Below, piece after piece: positions 17,523 to 26,342 of a DNA stretch of 64,000 bases. The position numbers were made by a program, and so were the translations under genes. Origin of the DNA: Ruegeria sp. 6PALISEP08 (GTDB taxonomy: Bacteria > Pseudomonadota > Alphaproteobacteria > Rhodobacterales > Rhodobacteraceae); NCBI RefSeq assembly GCF_001238295.1, contig NZ_LGXZ01000009.1, forward strand, positions 1 through 64,000, given 5' to 3'. The first letter of the stretch is position 1; the number at the start of each line of letters is the position of its first letter. The notes beneath the pieces were generated by a model that was given only the letters and a program-made list of their open reading frames with translations, had not been told where the DNA came from and ran no database searches.

Positions 17523-18692
17523 ATGTCCGACATGATGACCACGCAGGCCGGTGACGCCGGAGCTTTCCGCAACTTCGACCTCAATCGCGTTCCTTCCCCT
17601 TGCTTCGTGGTCGACGAAAAAGCTGTTGAACGCAATCTGCGCATCCTCGCGGATGTTGGTACACGCTCGGGTGCGAATGTTCTAAGTGCTCTGAAAGCGT
17701 TCTCGATGTTCTCACTCGCCCCGCTGGTACGCCAGCACCTAGGCGGCACCTGCGCGTCCGGTATCTACGAAGCACGCCTGGGCCGTGAGGAATACGGTGG
17801 CGAGGTCGCAACCTTTTGCGCCGGATACAAAGACGCTGACATCGATGAAATCCTGTCCCTGTCGGACCACATCATCTTCAACTCTCCGGTGCAAAAGGAC
17901 CGGTTTCTTGCGAAGGCTCAGGATGCGGACGTGCAAGTCGGACTGCGCATCAACCCGGAACATTCCGAGGGCGAGATTCCAAAATACGATCCCTGCGCAC
18001 CGTGTTCACGTCTCGGGACGCCGGTCAGCCATCTGGCCGACGATGCCTTAGTCGGTGTTGACGGCCTGCACATGCATACGCTCTGCGAACAGGGGTTCGA
18101 GCCTTTGCAACGCACTTGGGCCGCAGTGGAACCCAAACTTACCCCCTATATCGGCCAGCTCAAATGGCTGAACTTCGGAGGCGGGCATCACATCACCCGC
18201 GACGACTATGACCGCGACGGGCTGGTGACTTTCATCAAAAACATCCGCGAGACCTATGGCATCGATGTCTACCTCGAACCCGGTGAGGCCGTCGCACTGG
18301 ATGCGGGCATTCTGGTCGGAGAAATCCTCGACCTGCCGACCAACGGCATGAACCTCGCAATCACTGACATCTCGGCCACATGCCACATGCCCGACGTGAT
18401 CGAGGCCCCCTATCGCCCCGCCCTGGTGGAAGAGGCCGTGGCTGGACACACCTACCGTCTTGGCGGCCCGTCCTGTCTGGCCGGTGACGTGATCGGCGAT
18501 TACACATGGGAAAAACCACTGGGAATTGGCCAGCGTTTTGCGTTCCTCGATCAGGCGCATTATTCGATGGTCAAAACCAACACGTTCAACGGTGTTCCCC
18601 TGCCGACAATCGCGCTTTGGAACAGCGAAACGGACGATTTGAAGATCATCAAACAATTCGGCTATGACGACTTTAAGGACAGACTCTCATGA
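17523..18692 (+). CDS. nspC: Carboxynorspermidine decarboxylase
   Basis: A 389-residue PLP-dependent group IV (alanine-racemase fold) decarboxylase that removes the carboxyl group of carboxyspermidine to give spermidine. Visible motifs are SALKAFS with the PLP lysine, CSRLG, LHMHTLCEQ, NFGGGHH and the phosphate-binding EPGEAV, with the catalytic-Cys region ITDISATCHMPD. It is normal length. It starts about 85 bases after the synthase and overlaps agmatinase by 4 bases (ATGA), so nspC and speB are translationally coupled. Confidence 0.92.
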   Translation: MSDMMTTQAGDAGAFRNFDLNRVPSPCFVVDEKAVERNLRILADVGTRSGANVLSALKAFSMFSLAPLVRQHLGGTCASGIYEARLGREEYGGEVATFCAGYKDADIDEILSLSDHIIFNSPVQKDRFLAKAQDADVQVGLRINPEHSEGEIPKYDPCAPCSRLGTPVSHLADDALVGVDGLHMHTLCEQGFEPLQRTWAAVEPKLTPYIGQLKWLNFGGGHHITRDDYDRDGLVTFIKNIRETYGIDVYLEPGEAVALDAGILVGEILDLPTNGMNLAITDISATCHMPDVIEAPYRPALVEEAVAGHTYRLGGPSCLAGDVIGDYTWEKPLGIGQRFAFLDQAHYSMVKTNTFNGVPLPTIALWNSETDDLKIIKQFGYDDFKDRLS

Positions 18693-19531
18693 GCATTTTC
18701 CTGGACAGTGAACTGACCGCATCCGAACGCACCGAGGATGCCCGGTTCCGCGTCATCCCCGTCCCGTTGGAGCGCACCGTTTCATACGGATCAGGCACTG
18801 CAAAGGGCCCAGAGGCGATCATTGAGGCCAGCAATGAGCTAGAACGCATCACCGGCCACGCGGAACCCTGCGTGGAAGGCATTTTCACCGAAGAGGCCCT
18901 GGATTGCGACGCCGCCCTGTCTGACATCATGGAACGCCTCGCCCAACGCACCGAAGCTGCCGCCCGTGAAGGCAAAGTGCCCGTGATCTTGGGCGGAGAG
19001 CACTCGCTCAGTTATGGCGCGGTATTGGGCGTATCACGGGCCCTGAACCAACCCATCGGCATCGTCCAGATCGACGCCCATGCCGACCTGCGCAACGCCT
19101 ATCAGGGCGAGAAACACTCTCACGCCTCGGTCATGCACTTGCTGGCCGAGGAAGGCATCCGTCTGGCTCAGTTCGGCGTCAGAGCCTTTTCAACGGAAGA
19201 AGCCAAAAGCCGTTTGAAAAACCATGTCTTTCACGTGGATGCCGAGGAACTCGTCACCGGCAATGTCCACGCGGTCGACCTGCCCGAAGATTTCCCCGAG
19301 CTGGTCTATGTCAGTTTTGACGTCGACGGCCTGGACCCGTCACTAATGCCTGCCACCGGTACGCCCGTCCCCGGCGGGTTGGGCTACTATCAGGCCCTGC
19401 GTCTGGTCGAACATGCCCTGAAAGGCCGCAAATGTGTGGGCTTCGACGTGGTCGAGCTGGCCCCGGACGGCAATGCCGCTTGGGACTTCACCGCCGCGCA
19501 GATCGTCTATCGCCTGATGGCTGCCTGTTAA
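18689..19531 (+). CDS. speB: Agmatinase
   Basis: A 280-residue binuclear manganese ureohydrolase. The metal-binding signatures GGEHS, DAHADLR and SFDVDGLDPS followed by MPATGTPVPGG are all intact. With speA upstream it converts agmatine to putrescine and urea, feeding the carboxyspermidine pathway. The start overlaps the stop of nspC (ATGA). The stop overlaps the stop of the convergent HD-domain gene by four bases. Other ureohydrolases share the motifs, but the operon makes agmatinase most likely. Confidence 0.9.
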   Translation: MSIFLDSELTASERTEDARFRVIPVPLERTVSYGSGTAKGPEAIIEASNELERITGHAEPCVEGIFTEEALDCDAALSDIMERLAQRTEAAAREGKVPVILGGEHSLSYGAVLGVSRALNQPIGIVQIDAHADLRNAYQGEKHSHASVMHLLAEEGIRLAQFGVRAFSTEEAKSRLKNHVFHVDAEELVTGNVHAVDLPEDFPELVYVSFDVDGLDPSLMPATGTPVPGGLGYYQALRLVEHALKGRKCVGFDVVELAPDGNAAWDFTAAQIVYRLMAAC

Positions 19532-20118
19532 GCGTCAGAGGTTTCGTTCAGTTCCATGTGGCCCTCGCCTTTGTTCAATACACGGCGCAGCATGGGCTCG
19601 AAGAACTCCAGCGGTTTGGTCGGATAGTCCGGGTCGAACGCTTTCTGATCGTATTCGTGGCAGAAATAGCGGCAGTCCTCCCAATAGGGGCTGTCGCGGT
19701 ACTTGTCGCGAGCGTTGCGGTCACCGCCAAGGTGATGGTTGTAGTAGTACCCCTGAAACACGCAGTGATGCTTGAGAATCCAATAGGTTTTCTCGCTGAC
19801 ATAGGGCTTCATCATTGCCGCTGACAGCTCGCCGTGGTTGTAAGGCGACAGGATATCCCCAGTGTCATGGATCAGGGCAGCGACAACCAGTTCTTCGTCC
19901 GCACCGTCCTCATAAGCACGGGTCGCAGCCTGCAGGCTATGCTGATAGCGGTTCACCGGGTAGGGTGTCCACTCTTCATCCAATGACCGAATAGCGTCGA
20001 GGATACGGTCAGGCAGGGCAGCATTATACGCTTCCTCATACTCCAATACGGCGTCCCAGTCGGCCTTGGTCGCCTCTTCAAAACTGGTCCAGGTGGGTTT
20101 GTGGCTTTTGTCTAGCAT
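19528..20118 (-). CDS. HD-domain protein, possible diiron oxygenase
   Basis: A 196-residue HD-domain protein. The candidate metal ligands are the His of RYQHSLQAA, the His-Asp of ALIHDTGD, the His of NHGEL, the LKHH pair and a distal Asp. The YQHSLQAA start of the domain recalls PhnZ/TmpB-type mixed-valence diiron oxygenases that cleave C-P bonds, more than phosphohydrolases, but I cannot confirm this. The ATG at 20118 has AAAGGAT upstream. The gene is divergent from a LysR regulator, its probable controller. Confidence 0.72.
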   Translation of the reverse strand: MLDKSHKPTWTSFEEATKADWDAVLEYEEAYNAALPDRILDAIRSLDEEWTPYPVNRYQHSLQAATRAYEDGADEELVVAALIHDTGDILSPYNHGELSAAMMKPYVSEKTYWILKHHCVFQGYYYNHHLGGDRNARDKYRDSPYWEDCRYFCHEYDQKAFDPDYPTKPLEFFEPMLRRVLNKGEGHMELNETSDA

Positions 20119-20219
20119 GACTGATCCTTTGGCGTGTTTCCTGATCTGTAGGATACCGCAACTCTGTTGCTCAAAAAAATGAATTGATTTTATCAGTTCG
20201 ATCAAAAAATACTCTCGCC

Positions 20220-21053
20220 ATGCAAATCAAAGCTCTTGAAACCTTTCTGTGTGTTGCCGAAACGGGTGGTTTCCACGCGGCGGCCCGAAAGCTGAATGTG
20301 ACCCAGACAGCCGTCAGCGCGCGTATTCGCCTGATCGAAGAGGAAACCGGCAGGCCCCTGTTTACACGCGGCGCCGGGGGCACGACGCTGACCGAATTCG
20401 GGCGGCAATTCAAACCCTATGCCGAACAGATGCTATCCCTCTGGACCTTTGCCTCGCGCGATTTGCCTGAGCAGACCCAAAACCGCCCGGCTCTGCGCCT
20501 GGGTGGTCAACTCAGCATATGGGACCCATTGTTGGTGGATCTCGCCGTGCGCTTTGAACAACGCTTTGACAAGCTGCTGCTGACGCTGAACTACGATCAC
20601 GATCTGAACATGGTCGAGGCAGTGGCGACCTATGTTCTGGATGCAGCGATTACCCATGAAAAGCCCACGGACCGACGCGTCACATGGTGCGAGTTGGACC
20701 CCGAAGTTTTGTCATTGGTGCAGACACCACAGAAGGAAATCACTGACGATGACTTGGTTTTCGTCAATCTGGAGTTGGGCGAAATCTATCAGGACCATGT
20801 CAGATCCGCTGCGCGGCGAGCGTCCGGTCAAACCCTGTTTCTGGGCAACTGCATGATGGCATTGCGCTATGTTCTAAATAGGGGCGGATGCGGCTACTTT
20901 CCCGATTACGTCATTTCGGACCATCTGATCTCAGGTGATCTGGAACGGGTTGTAGACGGCATCGCCCTGCCCTTGCCTATGTTTCTGGTCGCCCGCAGCG
21001 ACCAGCCGGAATTCGATGACCTTCGCAGCTGTTTGGTCGATCTGCGTAGCTAG
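20220..21053 (+). CDS. LysR-family transcriptional regulator
   Basis: A 277-residue LysR regulator with the N-terminal helix-turn-helix (AARKLNVTQTAVSARI, then LEEETG-type wing) and a periplasmic-binding-like effector domain. The ATG at 20220 gives the standard LysR beginning MQIKALETF. It is divergent from the HD-domain gene across about 100 bases of AT-rich DNA. Its stop overlaps the convergent lptF stop by 4 bases. The inducer is unknown; regulation of the HD gene is inferred from the divergent layout. Confidence 0.87.
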   Translation: MQIKALETFLCVAETGGFHAAARKLNVTQTAVSARIRLIEEETGRPLFTRGAGGTTLTEFGRQFKPYAEQMLSLWTFASRDLPEQTQNRPALRLGGQLSIWDPLLVDLAVRFEQRFDKLLLTLNYDHDLNMVEAVATYVLDAAITHEKPTDRRVTWCELDPEVLSLVQTPQKEITDDDLVFVNLELGEIYQDHVRSAARRASGQTLFLGNCMMALRYVLNRGGCGYFPDYVISDHLISGDLERVVDGIALPLPMFLVARSDQPEFDDLRSCLVDLRS

Positions 21054-22189
21054 GCAGGTGCGGGCGCCACCTTGTCCGGTCGCGCCCGTTTGCGCAGGAT
21101 CGGGCGGCCCGCGATCAGCAGGAAGACGCCCGAAATCAGCACACCCATGATGGCGGGCAAATAGAGCAGGATCCAAAGCTTAGGATCATCGATCACAACA
21201 GGGGAAACAAACCCGCGCACACCTTCGAGCAGCACCAGAATGGTGAAGGCCCCCAGGATTTGAGGCCAGAGTCCAAACCGGGAAAAGCTGCCCAGCATCA
21301 GTGTTGAGTACCCGGCCAGAGCAACAGCGATGCAGATAGCGATCCAAGAAAACCGCTGGTGCAGTTCTTCGACCAGTTTGCCCTCACTATACCCTTCGGT
21401 GGCAAAAATCTCATCCCGGTTTTGGACCAGCTCGATGGTTGGGATGGCCTCCAGGCTGCGTTGGGCCATAGGGCTTGTGCTGGTCAACTCCGAAATGTCG
21501 TACGACGCATCCTGAAACAGGGTCGAGGACAACCGCCTGCCCTCTTTGGTCAAGCGCAGCGCTACGCCGTCGACCATGACAAGGTGAATGCCGGTGTCGT
21601 TGTTAACCAGATATGCGGTCGCGCTGGAATAGCTGACGGCGTTTTCAGGGTTGCGCCGATCCGAGACGAACACCTCATGCAGCGTCCCATCCAGATCGAT
21701 CCTGCCGATATATACGGTGACACCTTCTGCGGGGTGCAGAAACTCGCCTTCATTCAGCAGTTGGGCGGTCACATCCCCTGCAACCTCAGCTTGCCGGATT
21801 TCCAGCTGCTCGACCGATGCAGGGCGCAGGAAAACACTGATGGACGCCATCATCAGCCCGGTAATCGCCCCAAAGAGAACAACGGCGCGGGCCAGCCTGC
21901 GGGGGCTTGAGCCTGTGGCCAACATCACCGTCAGCTCACTTTCGCGGCTGAGGCGGTTGGTGGCGTACACGGCCGCAGCGAACACCGCCATGGGCATGAC
22001 CGTGCGGATCAGGGTTGGCAGGGTCAGCGCGGTGAATTCAAGAAACACCAGTGCCGACTGACCACCACTGATCACGCGGTCAAACAAGCTGACAGACCGG
22101 GTGATCCAGAACACACCGACCAGCACAAGGGTGAAAAAGCCAAACAGAATCAGCAATTGCCGCAGGAAATATCCATCAAAACGCGACAT
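21050..22189 (-). CDS. lptF: LptF-family LPS export permease
   Basis: A 379-residue YjgP/YjgQ-type permease with about six membrane segments. There are two N-terminal segments plus VMPMAVFAAAVYATNRL and a helix with NRLSRESELTVM. A periplasmic beta-jellyroll domain spans about residues 125-255, and a C-terminal membrane block follows. LptF pairs with LptG and the LptB ATPase to extract LPS from the inner membrane. No lptG lies next to it; downstream is a convergent LysR gene, upstream a decayed region. It is either a relocated lptF or a paralogue. Confidence 0.82.
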   Translation of the reverse strand: MSRFDGYFLRQLLILFGFFTLVLVGVFWITRSVSLFDRVISGGQSALVFLEFTALTLPTLIRTVMPMAVFAAAVYATNRLSRESELTVMLATGSSPRRLARAVVLFGAITGLMMASISVFLRPASVEQLEIRQAEVAGDVTAQLLNEGEFLHPAEGVTVYIGRIDLDGTLHEVFVSDRRNPENAVSYSSATAYLVNNDTGIHLVMVDGVALRLTKEGRRLSSTLFQDASYDISELTSTSPMAQRSLEAIPTIELVQNRDEIFATEGYSEGKLVEELHQRFSWIAICIAVALAGYSTLMLGSFSRFGLWPQILGAFTILVLLEGVRGFVSPVVIDDPKLWILLYLPAIMGVLISGVFLLIAGRPILRKRARPDKVAPAPA

Positions 22190-22930
22190 GGGCCCTCGTG
22201 CGTGTGTTCATTTGCAGCGGACACTAGGGCATTCGTGTGGAAGAAGGAACCGCAATGCGCGGAATTCCAGATGAAGGGGATCAGAGGTAACCCACCGCAC
22301 AGCGTACCAAACCCCAGCCGTCATCGACACCCGCGTCCTTGAGGCCTTGTGCCAACGCATCGGACAGGAACAGTATTTCCGGAACCTTCGGGTCAAGCCA
22401 GATATCAGGTCCACCCAAGGCGTCGGGAACAACAACAGGATCTGACTCCTGACCACTACGAGGCCGGCAAAGTACTCCGCCGCCTATATTGTTAAGAGGT
22501 GCCCTGTTGTCACCTTGCGGCCCTAGCGCTTCGTTATTCCCCATCGCGCATTTGTTGCCGACATTCAGCTGGTAGTAGGGCTCAGATGTGGTGCGTTAGG
22601 TTTCTTCCGAGTTCATGAGCGTGATCGGATGCAGAACCGTATTGCCAAGGTCAAACGTCTCCAGATCTCGCCGACCATCTCCGAAGTGAGGAGGTCTCGG
22701 CGCTTCCATCCCTTGCCAGCTTCGTGAAGAAGATTGGTATATTTCTCACGCTGATCGTCAGGCATTGCTTTCCTGCGGTGCAGACCGAACTCTCGACGAC
22801 TTACGAGTGTACTCTTATTAATACTGTTTGTCGTGGTTGAGACCCAGACACACATGTCAGGATCAATTCTGGGAGGTTTCGATACACACAATCCTCAGAT
22901 CAACGACCACTCAACGCAAAGAAAGGAAAA
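22190..22930. other. Gene-poor stretch upstream of lptF
   Basis: About 740 bases hold only the DUF1629-like fragment (22281-22595, minus) and a 92-codon minus-strand frame at 22613-22891 with no recognisable family. The tRNA-Trp gene lies at its right edge. The mixture suggests a decayed insertion beside the tRNA. Confidence 0.4.
22281..22595 (-). pseudogene. Fragment of a DUF1629/Imm11-like protein
   Basis: The minus frame is open from 22595 (after a TAA) to the stop at 22281 and encodes about 104 residues: PYYQLNVGNKCA, ALGPQGDNRAPL, then DIWLDPKVPEILFLSDAL and a final short strand. This ending resembles the C-terminal part of DUF1629/Imm11 proteins, which are about twice as long. No start codon with a ribosome binding site is evident and the N-terminal half is missing, so I call it a remnant. 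Recognition is from general pattern only. Confidence 0.4.
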
Positions 22931-23006
22931 TGGCAGGGGCAGCAGGGTTCGAACCCGCGACCTACGGTTTTGGAGACCGTCGCTCTACCAACTGAGCTAT
23001 ACCCCT
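22931..23006 (-). tRNA. tRNA-Trp (anticodon CCA)
   Basis: A 76-nt cloverleaf on the minus strand with encoded CCA: acceptor AGGGGTA pairing with TGCCCCT, a D-arm with AGCTCAGTTGGTAGAGC, anticodon loop CTCCAAA giving CCA, and GGTTCGAACCC in the T-arm. In many alphaproteobacteria tRNA-Trp precedes secE-nusG; here those genes are not next to it. Confidence 0.95.
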
Positions 23007-23147
23007 GTGGTGAGCCCCAGATATGCCAGCCGCGCGGCGGACTCAAGAGGCTTTTTTAGATTCCGCACCACTATCTGATCCGACAAACAAGTTGCGCAAA
23101 ACGTGCAGTGCGATAAGACAAGGTCCGGCCAGTAAAAGGAAGCCCGC

Positions 23148-23852
23148 GTGAACCTCCGCAAGAAGATCGCTGACAGCGAAGTTGTGCTGAACTGGGTGGC
23201 ACGTCGGATTGCCAGCTATATTCGATTGGTCAATCGAACCACGCGCTGGCAGCGTATCGGGTATGAAGAGTTGGACCAATTGGCCGAACAGGGTGAGCCG
23301 GTTATCGTTGTGCTGTGGCACCAGCGACTGGCGCAGTCCCCGTATTTCTTCCCACTGGACAAAGGCAGGATCTGTTCGATCACGTCCGCTGCCCGCGCCG
23401 GCAGCATGGTCGGTCGGGTGCAAGAGCAATTCGGCATGGACACAATCGCCATGTCCAGCCACAAGCGGCACGTGGCCCTGTCGCGCGAAGTGCTTGGAAA
23501 GATGAAGCAAGGTATTTCCATCGGTATTGCTGCCGATGGACCACGCGGGCCAGAACGGGTGCTGTCGACTGTGCCCCTGGTTTGGGCGCGTACCTCGGGC
23601 AAACGGGTGTTCGGCATCACCTTTTCTGCGAAACATGGGCGCGAGGCCGGTACATGGGATCGCCTACTGATGCCACGCCCATGGCGTAATGAAGGGGTGT
23701 TCTTGTGCCGTGAATGGACCGATACGGTGCCTCGCAAGGCCAGCGAAGAAGAACTTGAAGCCCTGCGCCTGAGCCTTGAGCAGCACATGAACGACATCAC
23801 AGCCGAAGCCGACCGGATGGTCGGGCGCGAGCCGTGGTCGCCTGATGCTTAA
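23148..23852 (+). CDS. DUF374 acyltransferase-like protein
   Basis: A 234-residue protein of the DUF374 / lysophospholipid-acyltransferase-like group. It shows VIVVLWHQRLAQSPY (in the position of the acyltransferase HX4D-type motif), ITSAARAGSMVGR and the family's IGIAADGPRGP. It probably acts on a lipid or lipid A precursor at the inner membrane. The start is a GTG at 23148. The stop overlaps the stop of the convergent MoaD-like gene by four bases. Confidence 0.78.
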   Translation: MNLRKKIADSEVVLNWVARRIASYIRLVNRTTRWQRIGYEELDQLAEQGEPVIVVLWHQRLAQSPYFFPLDKGRICSITSAARAGSMVGRVQEQFGMDTIAMSSHKRHVALSREVLGKMKQGISIGIAADGPRGPERVLSTVPLVWARTSGKRVFGITFSAKHGREAGTWDRLLMPRPWRNEGVFLCREWTDTVPRKASEEELEALRLSLEQHMNDITAEADRMVGREPWSPDA

Positions 23853-24094
23853 CCGCCCCTGAGGCGTTGCATCAGATAGATTTCGCTGCCCTCGGGGATT
23901 GGTTCCGTCAGCCCGGTGGCAATAACGCGCCCGTTGATTGCGATGGAGACGCCCGCATCAATTGGTGCCTGCAATTGCGGATGCGCCTGGACCAACGCCA
24001 CCAGAAGCTCTCCGGTGGTTTTGGCCTCGACCTCGACCACATGATGGCCCCCGGTCAATGACCGGAGGCCGGACCAGAGATGGACCTCAACCAT
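23849..24094 (-). CDS. MoaD/ThiS-family sulfur carrier
   Basis: An 81-residue beta-grasp protein ending in Gly-Gly, the tail that is thiocarboxylated in MoaD and ThiS. Its start overlaps the stop of the molybdenum hydroxylase large-subunit gene by 8 bases, making it the last gene of that operon. A dedicated carrier here could support molybdopterin sulfuration or dithiolene formation for this enzyme. Its E1-like activating enzyme is not in the window. Confidence 0.78.
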   Translation of the reverse strand: MVEVHLWSGLRSLTGGHHVVEVEAKTTGELLVALVQAHPQLQAPIDAGVSIAINGRVIATGLTEPIPEGSEIYLMQRLRGG

Positions 24095-26342
24095 TGTCCT
24101 TGAGCGCAGCCAGAATGCGCGGGGGGGACATCGGCAGTTGCTTCATCCGAACACCCGCCGCATTGGACACCGCGTTGGCGATTGCGGCCAAAGGCGGCAC
24201 GATGCCTGTCTCGCCAACACCGCGCACACCAAACGGGTGGCCGGGGTTGGGCACTTCGACAATCACAGTGTCGATCATCGGCAGGTCGCTGGCAACGGGG
24301 ATGCGATAGTCGAGGAAGATCGAGTTCTGCAACCGGCCATCCTCGCCATAGACATATTCCTCGTTCAGCGCCCAGCCTATACCCTGTGCCGCACCGCCTT
24401 GGAACTGGCCCTCGACATAGGTGGGATGGATCGCCTTACCGGCATCCTGAATGACCGTATAGCGGGTGACGCTGGTCTTACCGGTTTCCGGATCGACCTC
24501 GGCATCGACGATATGGGTGCCAAAGGATACGCCAGCACCTTCAGGGGTCGCCTCGAAATGGCCTGAGATCGGACCACCGGTGGACCCCATATCAGCGGTG
24601 ATATCAGCCAGTGGCATCGGATCGAAATCGCCCGCATTGGGACCCGAGGGCACGGCGCAGCCGTTCTCCCATTTCACCGCATCCACCGGGATGCCCCATT
24701 TGGCCGCCGCGCGTTCACACAGTTTCTCGACCGCGTGTTTTGCGGCCTTGATCGTGGCCAGGCCTGACGCGTAAGTCACACGCGAACCGTGGCTCACGTC
24801 GTTGTAACCAAGTGTCGCTGTATCGGCGACGGTCACACGGATGTTCTCATAGGCGATGCCCAGAACCTCGGCGGCCATCAGCGCCATGGATGCCCGCGAC
24901 CCGCCAATGTCAGGTGTCCCGACCATCAACTGTGCCGAGCCGTCCTCGGACAACGCCAGAGACACCGAAGTCTCACCACCATGGTTGAACCAGAAGCCAC
25001 AGGAAATCCCGCGCCCCTGCCCCGGTTTCAGGGGGGCCGCATAGTGCGGATGCGCCTTGGCAGCTTCGAGTGTTTCAACCAGACCGATACGCTCGTAGGT
25101 CGGGCCATAGCTGGCCTTGGTGCCCTCATGCGCGGCGTTTTTCAGGCGCACGTCGACCGGATCGAGGCCCAGCTTGTTGCACAGCTCATCAATGACCGAC
25201 TCTACGGCGAAGGCACCCATAGGCGCGCCCGGCGCGCGGTAGGCCGCCTGTTTCGGGCGGTTCGACATCACGTCGTAACCGATCTGCTTGACGTTGTTCA
25301 GGTTGTACGGCGCAAAGGCGCACATGGCGGTCATATCGCCCGGAGCACCCGGGAAGGCCCCGCCTTGCAAACGGAACACTCCTTGTGCTGCCGAGATCGT
25401 GCCGTCCTTCTTCATGCCGATCTTCACATCCATTGATGCGGAAGAAGTTGGTCCAGTGGCACGAAACACTTCCGACCGCGTCATGACGACCTTGACCGGA
25501 CGGTTGGCCTTACGGCTGAGCGCCAGCGCGACAGGTTCGATAAACACCGTCGTTTTACCGCCGAAACCGCCACCGATCTCGGATGCGGTGACACGCAGTT
25601 GCGAGGTTTCGATCCCCAGCAGGGCCGCACAGGTCTTTTGTGCGATCCAGTGACCTTGGGTGGTGCACCACAGCTCACCCTTGCCGTCATTGCCCAGCAT
25701 CCCCAGACAGGCGTGCGGTTCGATATAACCCTGGTGGGTCGCCTCAGTCACAAAGCTGTCTTCAATGACCAGATCAGCGTCGGCAAAGCCAGCCTCGACA
25801 TCACCGTGACCACTTTCGTGATAACGGACAACGTTTGGATGCATCCCTTCGGGCACAGAATAATCCGCGGCCCCTTCCCGGATCACAGGTGCATCGGGGG
25901 TCATCGCCTTGTCCACATCGGTGACGTGAGGCAGCACCTCGTATTCAACCTCGATCAGCTTAAGCGCATCCCGTGCGGCCAGAGCGGATGTCGCCGCAAC
26001 CGCAGCCACCGCGTGACCGTCATAGAGCGCTTTTTCGCCGGCCATGACGTTTTCGAGAACGTTATAAAACTCGCCCTCGAGCCCCGGCCTGAAGGGTACA
26101 TCGGCAAAGTCAGCACGCGTTACAATGGCTTTGACGTCTTTGTGCGCCTCGGCCTTTGACGCGTCGATCTTCACGATCCGCGCATGAGCGTGAGGGGATC
26201 GCAGAACAGCACCATGCAGCATACCGGGGGCCGAGATATCCGCACCGAACTTGGCGCGACCTGTCACCTTGTCCAGACCGTCAGGACGGTTGGGGCGGGT
26301 GCCCACAAAAGTGAAGTCTGATTTACGATCGTCCAGAGCCAT
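24087..26342 (-). CDS. Molybdopterin-binding subunit of xanthine-dehydrogenase-family hydroxylase
   Basis: A 751-residue large subunit. Family features seen are an N-terminal RPDGLDKVTGRAKFGAD, GGGFGGK in the middle, AAYRAPGAPMGAFAVE and, near the C-terminus, GVGETG with the catalytic Glu711. The active-site loop has AAYRAPG instead of the AYRCSFR of CO dehydrogenase, so it is not a CO-oxidising enzyme. It probably hydroxylates an N-heterocycle or aldehyde. It pairs with the Fe-S and FAD subunits directly upstream (1-base contact, then a 4-base overlap). Confidence 0.88.
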   Translation of the reverse strand: MALDDRKSDFTFVGTRPNRPDGLDKVTGRAKFGADISAPGMLHGAVLRSPHAHARIVKIDASKAEAHKDVKAIVTRADFADVPFRPGLEGEFYNVLENVMAGEKALYDGHAVAAVAATSALAARDALKLIEVEYEVLPHVTDVDKAMTPDAPVIREGAADYSVPEGMHPNVVRYHESGHGDVEAGFADADLVIEDSFVTEATHQGYIEPHACLGMLGNDGKGELWCTTQGHWIAQKTCAALLGIETSQLRVTASEIGGGFGGKTTVFIEPVALALSRKANRPVKVVMTRSEVFRATGPTSSASMDVKIGMKKDGTISAAQGVFRLQGGAFPGAPGDMTAMCAFAPYNLNNVKQIGYDVMSNRPKQAAYRAPGAPMGAFAVESVIDELCNKLGLDPVDVRLKNAAHEGTKASYGPTYERIGLVETLEAAKAHPHYAAPLKPGQGRGISCGFWFNHGGETSVSLALSEDGSAQLMVGTPDIGGSRASMALMAAEVLGIAYENIRVTVADTATLGYNDVSHGSRVTYASGLATIKAAKHAVEKLCERAAAKWGIPVDAVKWENGCAVPSGPNAGDFDPMPLADITADMGSTGGPISGHFEATPEGAGVSFGTHIVDAEVDPETGKTSVTRYTVIQDAGKAIHPTYVEGQFQGGAAQGIGWALNEEYVYGEDGRLQNSIFLDYRIPVASDLPMIDTVIVEVPNPGHPFGVRGVGETGIVPPLAAIANAVSNAAGVRMKQLPMSPPRILAALKDNG

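Noticed and set aside
22613-22891. 92-codon minus-strand frame near tRNA-Trp
   Set aside because: No recognisable family, no good ribosome binding site and an odd composition; kept only as part of the decayed stretch.
24087-26342. Identification of the molybdenum enzyme as aerobic CO dehydrogenase
   Set aside because: The CO dehydrogenase active-site loop AYRCSFR is absent; AAYRAPG is found instead, as in other hydroxylases.
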